NCBI GenBank assembly: GCA_903822525.1 | Contig: CAIJPI010000037.1 | Coordinates: 1-40,654, forward strand | DNA: 40,654 bases | From: an uncultured Bacteroidales bacterium | Lineage (GTDB): Bacteria > Bacteroidota > Bacteroidia > Bacteroidales > UBA4417 | Reading direction: 5' to 3' | Shown here: piece after piece, positions 35,408 to 40,654 of the stretch | How the letters are laid out: every line of letters starts with the position of its first letter | Numbering within the stretch: position 1 is the stretch's first letter | Notes under the pieces: generated by a model | The model's input: the letters and a program-made list of their open reading frames with translations, nothing else | Told to the model about the DNA's origin: nothing | Databases searched by the model: none | Made by a program: the position numbers and the translations under genes

Positions 35408-36742
35408 CTATTCAACAATTATGTTTGCGGAAATAGATTTCTTCGCCATCACACTCAAAAACACTCCCCTCGCCCCCATAAACAACATCATCGCCAGCCA
35501 TAATCCGTTGTTCCCTAAAACCGGTTCAAGCAGGTAATATGCGGGCAGGAAAATTAATGTGGTAATTAGAACCATACTGTTTCTCATGGCTTTGGATGCG
35601 GTTGCTCCCGCATAAATTCCATCCCAGATAAAAGCCGCAAACGTAATTAAAGGTACCAGCACCACCCAGAACATATAAGGAGAAGCTGCAGTAATAGTTA
35701 CCGGATCATTAGTAAGTAATCGCAGGATAAAACCTCCGCCAAGCAGGAAAATCATTGTAAAGGCAAGAGCAATGGCTCCACCCCACACAAAAAGTCTTCG
35801 GATAACTTTAGTCAACATTTCCCGGTCACCTGAACCAATATATCTCCCTGCCAGAGCTTCGGCAGCATAAGCAAAGCCATCAACGAAATAGGAGAAAAAA
35901 TAAAAGAACTGGAAAAGCAATGTATTCACTGCCAATATGGTATCGCTTGTATTTGCTGATTGAGTAGTAAAAAACGAAAGCGTAAAGATCAGGCAAAGCG
36001 TGCGGATAAAAATATCTTTGTTTACATGAAAAAACCGGATGAAAGCCTTACGGTTAATAGCTTCAGCAAAGTATACATACTTCCTGAGTTTCGGCCAGTA
36101 GAATGAAAGCAGAAACATGCCAAGCAACAAACCACCATATTGGCTGATAACATTGGCCCATGCTACACCATTGCTTCCCATTCCCATAACCTTTATAAAT
36201 AAAAGGCTCAGCAATACATTCAGAAGATTTACACTGATAGCTAATATCATTGGCAACCGGGAATTCTGCATTCCGATAAACCAACCGATTATCGCATAAA
36301 TTAAAAGTGTTGCAGGTGCAGCATATATCCGGATATTGAAATATCCTTTTGCCATTGTTTCAACTTCAATGCTGCCATTCACCAAACTGAATGCAGCCCA
36401 ACTCAGCGGCCATTGCATCAAAATCAGAAATAAGCCTCCGGCAATTGCAAATACTATTGAACGGATTAAAATATTTCCTGCTTCAGCAAAGTTCCGCTGG
36501 CCGTAAGCCTGCGCCGTAAATCCGCTGGTACCCATGCGTAAAAATCCGAAAGCCCAGAAAATAAAACTGAAAACCATCCCGCCCAGGGCCACAGCACCCA
36601 CATATTTAACCGAACCCAGATGCCCCATCAAACCAAGGTCGACCATAGCCAGCAAGGGTATGGTGATGTTGGTAACAATATTGGGAATGGCAAGACGGAG
36701 GATTCTACGATTCAGCAAAGCAAAATGATATTGAGTATGCAA
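35408..36742 (-). CDS. MATE family efflux transporter (DinF-like)
   Basis: A 444-residue integral membrane protein of the MATE family, with about twelve helices in two homologous halves. The first half opens LRLAIPNIVTNITIPLLAMVDLGLMGHLGSVKYVGAVALGGMVF and continues FGFLRMGTSGFTAQAYGQRN, the pattern of the DinF subgroup. The second half starts near FFYFFSYFVDGFAYAAEALAGRYIGSGDREM. MATE proteins export drugs or metabolites in exchange for Na+ or H+. The only start codon compatible with the upstream in-frame stop is TTG at 36742 (a second TTG lies 24 bases in), since the next ATG comes after the first helix. Monocistronic on the opposite strand to its neighbours. Confidence 0.93.
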   Translation of the reverse strand: MHTQYHFALLNRRILRLAIPNIVTNITIPLLAMVDLGLMGHLGSVKYVGAVALGGMVFSFIFWAFGFLRMGTSGFTAQAYGQRNFAEAGNILIRSIVFAIAGGLFLILMQWPLSWAAFSLVNGSIEVETMAKGYFNIRIYAAPATLLIYAIIGWFIGMQNSRLPMILAISVNLLNVLLSLLFIKVMGMGSNGVAWANVISQYGGLLLGMFLLSFYWPKLRKYVYFAEAINRKAFIRFFHVNKDIFIRTLCLIFTLSFFTTQSANTSDTILAVNTLLFQFFYFFSYFVDGFAYAAEALAGRYIGSGDREMLTKVIRRLFVWGGAIALAFTMIFLLGGGFILRLLTNDPVTITAASPYMFWVVLVPLITFAAFIWDGIYAGATASKAMRNSMVLITTLIFLPAYYLLEPVLGNNGLWLAMMLFMGARGVFLSVMAKKSISANIIVE

Positions 36743-36756
36743 AGATGAGAATTTTT

Positions 36757-36921
36757 ACCACGGAGACACTGAGAGCAGAGAGCAACAGGGAAATATTCGC
36801 TACCATTATTTGTAAATGGAGATGTGTTTTGTAAAAAAAGAAGCAGAAAGGATATCAATCATTCTTAAAACTCCTATCACTCTTTCTCTGTGTTCCTCAG
36901 TGACCTTAGTGCCTCAGTGGT
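36757..36921. repeat. imperfect inverted repeat of the ACCACGGAGACACTGAG type
   Basis: The left end begins ACCACGGAGACACTGAGAG (36757 onward) and the right end finishes CTTAGTGCCTCAGTGGT (to 36921), with CTCTGTGTTCCTCAG just before it. The two ends are imperfect reverse complements about 100 bases apart. Sequences of this kind (ACCACAGAGACACAGAG and relatives) occur as dispersed non-coding repeats in many genomes. That gives a small element of about 165 bases with inverted ends, possibly a decayed non-autonomous element. No target duplication was identified. Confidence 0.45.
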
Positions 36922-36979
36922 TTTCTTCTGTATTAAAAACCATTATTAAAATACTGAATCATTCAAACAAAAATAATAT

Positions 36980-36987
36980 TACCTTTG
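36980..36987 (+). promoter_or_regulatory. candidate -7 promoter element for the DUF4290 gene
   Basis: TACCTTTG is an exact TAnnTTTG match about 170 bases before the DUF4290 start. No clear -33 TTTG is seen at the right distance, and the leader would be about 160 bases, so the assignment is tentative. Confidence 0.35.
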
Positions 36988-37153
36988 CTACAGTTTTAAA
37001 GAAAATTCTCCTCCGGATTTTTTATACGTTAATAATTTTTTACCATCCGGTGTGCAAACCGGTATAAATTGCACAGATTTCAAAATCCTCACTTCATTAC
37101 TTTTATATAGCATCAGTCCTTTATTCAGGTAATATCAGCAAAGCATTCACAGT

Positions 37154-37819
37154 ATGGAATACAACACCACCCGCGGGCCCATGAAGATTTCCGAATATGG
37201 CAGGAATATTCAGAATATGATCCTTTATATAGCTTCGCTCTCTGATCGCGAGCAGCGCAACCGTCTGACAAGCACTCTTGTCAACATTCTGGCTATTATG
37301 AATCCTGACATGCGCGACCAGGTCGATATCAAACACAAGCTTTACGATCATGTACACCTGATGTCGGATTTCACACTCGATATCGATTCACCCTATCCGG
37401 TGCCCCCGCGTCCGGAAGAAGCACCCCGGCCTACCAAGGTTCCATACACACAGGAAACGATCAAACTCAGGCCTTACGGCAAATACATGCAGCGCATGAT
37501 CGAAAAAGCAGTTCAATACGAAGAAGGTGAAGAAAAAGACGAACTGGTGAAGACCATCGCCAACAACCTGAAGAAAATGTACCTGAACTGGAACCGTGAT
37601 TCAGTGAATGACGAACTTATTCACGAACACCTGAGCCTGCTGTCGGGCACAAAACTGAAACTTCGCGACGACGACCGTCTGCATTCAACCACTGATATTC
37701 TGAAAGCCAACAAACAGGTTCCTGATAAAAAAGCACAGACTTTCAAACGGCGTAAGTTTACCGGCAAAACAAACGACAACAATAACAACAACGGCCGCAA
37801 GAAAAAATTCGGTAAATAG
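37154..37819 (+). CDS. DUF4290 domain-containing protein
   Basis: A 221-residue cytosolic protein of the Bacteroidetes DUF4290 family. It opens with the conserved MEYNTTRGPMKISEYGRNIQNMI, continues NRLTSTLVNILAIMNPDMRDQVDIKHKLYDHVHLMSDFTLDIDSPYPVP, and has the later YGKYMQRMIEKAVQYEEGEEKDELVKTIANNLKKMYLNWN helices. The last 30 residues are a basic, Asn-rich tail (FTGKTNDNNNNNGRKKK), probably disordered and perhaps nucleic-acid-binding. The biochemical role is unknown. In many Bacteroidetes this gene lies directly upstream of murA, and it does so here, although a terminator separates the two. Confidence 0.9.
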   Translation: MEYNTTRGPMKISEYGRNIQNMILYIASLSDREQRNRLTSTLVNILAIMNPDMRDQVDIKHKLYDHVHLMSDFTLDIDSPYPVPPRPEEAPRPTKVPYTQETIKLRPYGKYMQRMIEKAVQYEEGEEKDELVKTIANNLKKMYLNWNRDSVNDELIHEHLSLLSGTKLKLRDDDRLHSTTDILKANKQVPDKKAQTFKRRKFTGKTNDNNNNNGRKKKFGK

Positions 37820-37854
37820 AAAAAGTAACTTTCCGCTTTTTTATTTACTCTGAT

Positions 37855-37894
37855 AATGAGGATTCCACAGCTGGTGAAATCCTCATTGTTTTTT
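37855..37894 (+). terminator. intrinsic terminator after the DUF4290 gene
   Basis: AATGAGGATT (37855-37864) pairs perfectly with AATCCTCATT (37878-37887) around a 13-base loop and is followed by G and six T (37888-37894). It lies 36 bases after the stop codon and is a textbook rho-independent terminator, which makes murA independently transcribed. Confidence 0.88.
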
Positions 37895-37917
37895 AAAGCA
37901 ACAAATCTTTCCCCGAA

Positions 37918-37950
37918 TTTGCTATCGCAAGAACATTTTTTTTAATTTCG
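37918..37950 (+). promoter_or_regulatory. candidate murA promoter
   Basis: A TTTG -33 element (37918-37921) is separated by 21 bases from TAATTTCG (37943-37950), which matches TAnnTTTG except for one base. Transcription would begin near 37957, about 16 bases before the murA ATG. This is the only site in the window where both Bacteroidetes elements are seen at proper spacing. Confidence 0.5.
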
Positions 37951-37972
37951 GCATTGACAATAAACTGATACT

Positions 37973-39280
37973 ATGAGTTCGTTCGAAATACAAGGTGGCC
38001 TGCAACTGTCAGGCAGCATTACCCCTCAAGGAGCTAAAAATGAAGCACTACAGATACTTTGTGCTGTATTACTCACTTCCGACAATGTTACCATTCATAA
38101 TATTCCGGATATACTCGATGTAAACAAGCTAATCGATTTACTGGCTGCCATGGGTGTTCAGGTCACCAAAACAGGCAAAGGCAGCTATACCTTTGTAGCC
38201 GCCGGCATCGACCTCGATTACCTAGAAACAGATGAATTCCGCAAACAGGCTTCGAGCCTCAGGGGTTCAGTAATGATACTCGGACCGCTGCTTGCCCGTT
38301 TCGGTAAAGGCAGTATTCCAAAACCTGGCGGCGATAAGATAGGACGCCGCCGGCTTGACACTCATTTTATTGGGTTGCAGAAACTGGGAGCAACTTTCGA
38401 TTTTGATTCATCAAAAGGATTTACACGGGTTACCGCTCAGAAACTTACCGGTGCCTATATGCTGCTCGACGAAGCATCAGTAACCGGAACCGCTAATATA
38501 CTGATGGCTGCAGTATTGGCCGAAGGCAAGACAACCATTTTTAATGCAGCCTGCGAGCCATACCTTGTACAACTCTGCGAAATGCTTGTACGCATGGGAG
38601 CAAAAATTGACGGGATAGGATCGAACCTGCTAAAAATTAAAGGTGTTGAAAAACTAACCGGCACTACGCATACCCTGCTACCCGATATGATTGAAGTGGG
38701 AAGTTTTATCGGGCTGGCAGCCATGACCCGCAGCGATATAACCATATGCAATGTAAATTACCCTGCACTTGGTATCATCCCCGATGTGTTCCGTAGGCTC
38801 GGTATAAAAATTGAACATCAGGGCGACAATATCCATATACCGGCACAGGATCATTATGAAGTTGAATCCTTTATGGATGGCGGCATTATGACCATATCCG
38901 ATGCACCCTGGCCCGGATTTACCCCCGACCTTATCAGTGTTGTTCTGGTAACGGCCATACAGGCCAAGGGTAGTGTTCTGATTCACCAGAAGATGTTCGA
39001 AAGCAGGTTGTTTTTTGTCGACAAACTTATTGATATGGGAGCGCAGATTATTCTTTGCGATCCCCACCGTGCCACGGTAATAGGGCTTAACCGCGAACAC
39101 AGACTTCGTGGAATCCGAATGTCATCGCCCGATATCCGGGCAGGAGTTTCGCTCCTGATTGCAGCACTTTCGGCAAAAGGAATCAGTATCATCGATAATA
39201 TCGACCAGATTGACCGTGGCTACCAGGATATCGACGGGCGACTGAATGCCTTGGGTGCTCAGATCACACGTCTGTCATAG
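37973..39280 (+). CDS. murA: UDP-N-acetylglucosamine 1-carboxyvinyltransferase
   Basis: A 435-residue MurA of normal length. It transfers enolpyruvate from PEP to UDP-GlcNAc, the first committed step of peptidoglycan synthesis, in the cytosol. Conserved residues include K22 and N23 (QGAKNEAL), the flexible loop PGGDKIGRRRLDTH, the general acid/base Asp at 319 (GFTPDLIS), and the late IRAGVSLLIAALSAKG. The loop residue that is Cys115 in E. coli is Asp (D121) here, with the following Arg (R126) retained. Fosfomycin alkylates that Cys, so this enzyme should be intrinsically insensitive, as known for Asp-type MurA of Mycobacterium and Chlamydia. The gene has its own promoter between a terminator and a 354-base gap. 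Confidence 0.95.
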   Translation: MSSFEIQGGLQLSGSITPQGAKNEALQILCAVLLTSDNVTIHNIPDILDVNKLIDLLAAMGVQVTKTGKGSYTFVAAGIDLDYLETDEFRKQASSLRGSVMILGPLLARFGKGSIPKPGGDKIGRRRLDTHFIGLQKLGATFDFDSSKGFTRVTAQKLTGAYMLLDEASVTGTANILMAAVLAEGKTTIFNAACEPYLVQLCEMLVRMGAKIDGIGSNLLKIKGVEKLTGTTHTLLPDMIEVGSFIGLAAMTRSDITICNVNYPALGIIPDVFRRLGIKIEHQGDNIHIPAQDHYEVESFMDGGIMTISDAPWPGFTPDLISVVLVTAIQAKGSVLIHQKMFESRLFFVDKLIDMGAQIILCDPHRATVIGLNREHRLRGIRMSSPDIRAGVSLLIAALSAKGISIIDNIDQIDRGYQDIDGRLNALGAQITRLS

Positions 39281-39634
39281 AAACAGCATTTAGGAATTCA
39301 AGCCCATTTTTGTATTCAACTCATTGATTTTCTTTCAATTGAAGAATACACAAATTGCGTATAACCTGCAAATCGTTCAACTTATTTCGTATCCTGTAAA
39401 TTTCCTTTCTAAAAAAGGCAGGAATAAGCGGTTTCCAGAAAATACGAATCCAAAGTCCTGCTGATTTAGTAAGGAATGCATACATCTTCACAGAAAACTC
39501 TGCCAAAATGGCCTTCGGATATGAATGGCAGATTATTTGCTATGCAACGCATACGTTTAGAAAAAAGGTTCATCATTTACAGCAATGATGGATCATTATC
39601 TATTCAATACCACTGATAACCAGAAAATTGAAAA
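39281..39634. other. intergenic region between murA and grpE
   Basis: No gene is supported. A 61-codon minus-strand frame (39321-39506, beginning MAEFSVKMYAFLTK) has mixed hydrophobic and basic content but no recognised family. No exact TAnnTTTG element or terminator was found on the plus strand, so the grpE promoter could not be located. Confidence 0.45.
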
Positions 39635-40219
39635 ATGTTCGAACGCATGAAGCAGAAGAAAAATACCGAAAAAGCCGAAAACACAATCTCAAACGAGGCG
39701 AAAACTGACAATATTGCAGAGCCTACCACTCAACCTGCAACAGAAAAAAAAATTGTTAGCCCTAAAACATATACTGAGGAAGAATTCCAGTCGAAAGTGA
39801 ATGAGCTGAATGACAAATACCTTAGGTTGTATTCAGAATTCGACAATTTCCGTAAACGCACTTTAAAAGAAAAAATCGACCTCAGCCGCACCGCTTCCGA
39901 AGATGTGATCAAGGAATTGCTGCCTGTACTCGATGATTTCGACAGGGCCATGGCATCGATGGGTGTTTCCGATCAGGTTGATGCTGTTAAAGAAGGTGTT
40001 CAGCTTATTCATGCTAAGATGAAAGCTGTTTTTACATCCAAAGGTCTTCAGGAAATGAGAAGTGTAGGTGAAGTTTTCGATACCGACTTTCACGAAGCTA
40101 TTACCAGTATACCTGCACCTACTGAAGAATTGAAGAATAAAGTTGTTGACGAAATCCAGAAAGGATATTTGCTGCACGACAAAGTAATCAGGTTTGCGAA
40201 AGTAATTACCGGAAGCTGA
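39635..40219 (+). CDS. grpE: nucleotide exchange factor GrpE
   Basis: A 194-residue GrpE, the co-chaperone that drives ADP release from DnaK. Residues 1-45 are a charged disordered start. A long coiled coil follows (EEFQSKVNELNDKYLRLYSEFDNFRKRTLKEKIDL), with the signature EFDNFRKRT at about 69-77. The four-helix region VIKELLPVLDDFDRAM comes next. The C-terminal beta domain has GLQEMRSVGEVFDTDFHEAITSIPAP and a closing EIQKGYLLHDKVIRFAKVITG. It is followed 61 bases later by dnaJ, the common grpE-dnaJ order in Bacteroidetes. Confidence 0.97.
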   Translation: MFERMKQKKNTEKAENTISNEAKTDNIAEPTTQPATEKKIVSPKTYTEEEFQSKVNELNDKYLRLYSEFDNFRKRTLKEKIDLSRTASEDVIKELLPVLDDFDRAMASMGVSDQVDAVKEGVQLIHAKMKAVFTSKGLQEMRSVGEVFDTDFHEAITSIPAPTEELKNKVVDEIQKGYLLHDKVIRFAKVITGS

Positions 40220-40257
40220 TTCGGCCAGATCACCCCAGGAAATCCTGGATATATAAA

Positions 40258-40284
40258 ATGCACACACCAAAAGGTACACCGTGA
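40258..40284 (+). other. eight-codon mini-ORF overlapping the dnaJ start
   Basis: ATG at 40258 opens an eight-codon frame (MHTPKGTP) whose TGA (40282-40284) overlaps the GTG start of dnaJ (40281-40283). A ribosome finishing it would stop exactly at the dnaJ start codon. A short perfect inverted repeat (CCAGGA/TCCTGG, about 40235-40248) lies just upstream. Could be coincidence. Confidence 0.25.
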
Positions 40285-40654
40285 CTAAACGAGACTATTA
40301 CGAAATACTGGGCGTTACACGCAATGCCGGCGATGCTGAACTCAAAAAGGCTTATCGCCAGATGGCTTTGAAATATCATCCCGATAAAAATCCCAACAAC
40401 AAAGAGTCGGAAGATAAATTTAAAGAAGCCGCCGAAGCTTATGAAGTACTCAGTGATGCTGAGAAGCGCAAGCGTTACGATCAGTTTGGTCACGACGGGC
40501 TAAGGAATGGCGGTGGCGGATTCAGTGGTGGCGGAATGAACATGGATGATATTTTCAGCCATTTCGGCGATATTTTCGGAGGCGCTTTTGGAGGCGGTGG
40601 ATTTGGCGGCGGACAACAGCGTGGAGGCCGACGTGTAAACCGCGGCACCAACCT
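40281..40654 (+). CDS. dnaJ: chaperone DnaJ, cut by the right edge
   Basis: The first 124 residues of a type I DnaJ. The J domain ([15 protein letters not shown] ... [18 protein letters not shown]) has the invariant HPD at 33-35, needed to stimulate DnaK ATPase, and [20 protein letters not shown] at its end. It is followed by the Gly/Phe-rich linker ([34 protein letters not shown]) and the frame continues past the window, so the zinc-finger and substrate-binding regions are not seen. The start codon is GTG; no in-frame ATG precedes it. Part of a grpE-dnaJ unit. Confidence 0.96.
   Translation, partial: MTKRDYYEILGVTRNAGDAELKKAYRQMALKYHPDKNPNNKESEDKFKEAAEAYEVLSDAEKRKRYDQFGHDGLRNGGGGFSGGGMNMDDIFSHFGDIFGGAFGGGGFGGGQQRGGRRVNRGTN

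Larger units (their letters stand above)
36743..37153. other. divergent intergenic region with an inverted repeat
   Basis: This gap separates the minus-strand MATE gene from the DUF4290 gene. It holds the imperfect inverted repeat listed separately and a TAnnTTTG element at 36980-36987. An 83-codon frame here (36816-37067) overlaps one arm of the repeat and shows no protein-like features, so it is not called. Confidence 0.5.

Noticed and set aside
36816-37067. 83-codon plus-strand frame between MATE and DUF4290 genes
   Set aside because: It overlaps one arm of the inverted repeat, has a low-complexity composition and no family resemblance.
39321-39506. 61-codon minus-strand frame between murA and grpE
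   Set aside because: No recognised family, no promoter or partner gene; length is within chance expectation.

Overview
The window looks like a Bacteroidetes (probably Bacteroidales-like) chromosome. The signs are a large secreted PKD-repeat protein paired with an outer-membrane barrel protein, a DUF4290 gene, a CvfB-type S1 protein, a MurA with Asp in place of the catalytic Cys, frequent hits to the Bacteroidetes -7 promoter element TAnnTTTG, and weak Shine-Dalgarno usage. No rRNA, tRNA, insertion sequence or CRISPR array was seen.

Layout. Positions 1-705 (-) hold the start of a LiaF-like membrane protein that runs off the left edge. Positions 1013-8901 (-) hold a two-gene operon: an outer-membrane barrel protein followed by a giant Cys-rich PKD protein. 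Both end in what looks like the same undescribed Cys-rich domain. Positions 9286-13736 (+) hold a pirin, a CvfB-like S1 protein and a PcrA/UvrD helicase. A 1.06 kb AT-rich non-coding stretch follows. It contains a candidate promoter with a stem-loop at the predicted transcript start.

Positions 14794-34122 (+) hold a near-continuous operon for a contractile injection system of the extracellular (eCIS; Afp/PVC/AlgoCIS-like) class. Gene order is: cap protein (DUF4255/Pvc16), an unrecognised 242-aa protein, one sheath, two tube paralogues, a 56-aa DUF5908 protein, a LysM/CIS-tube adaptor (Afp7-like), a VgrG-like spike (Afp8-like), PAAR tip, gp25 (Afp9-like), two very large baseplate proteins (Afp11- and Afp12-like), a tape-measure-type protein, an AAA+ ATPase (Afp15-like), and a DUF4157 protein with a second zinc-protease-like motif, which is the best cargo/effector candidate. 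Only one sheath gene is present and no tail fibre (Afp13) gene lies in its usual place, so targeting or anchoring must be specified elsewhere or work differently. About 700 bp downstream is a DUF1360-like small membrane protein.

Positions 35408-36742 (-) hold a MATE efflux transporter. Positions 37154-40654 (+) hold housekeeping genes: DUF4290 protein with a clear terminator, murA, grpE, and dnaJ cut by the right edge. The injection-system cluster therefore sits as an accessory block between ordinary chromosomal genes.

How the genes work together: sheath and tube proteins build the contractile barrel. The spike, PAAR tip, gp25 and the two large wedge-type proteins form the baseplate. The tape-measure protein sets length, DUF4255 closes the distal end and the ATPase probably helps assembly or recycling. 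The DUF4157 metalloprotease-like protein is the probable payload. These roles come from family knowledge; nothing here was tested by database search.
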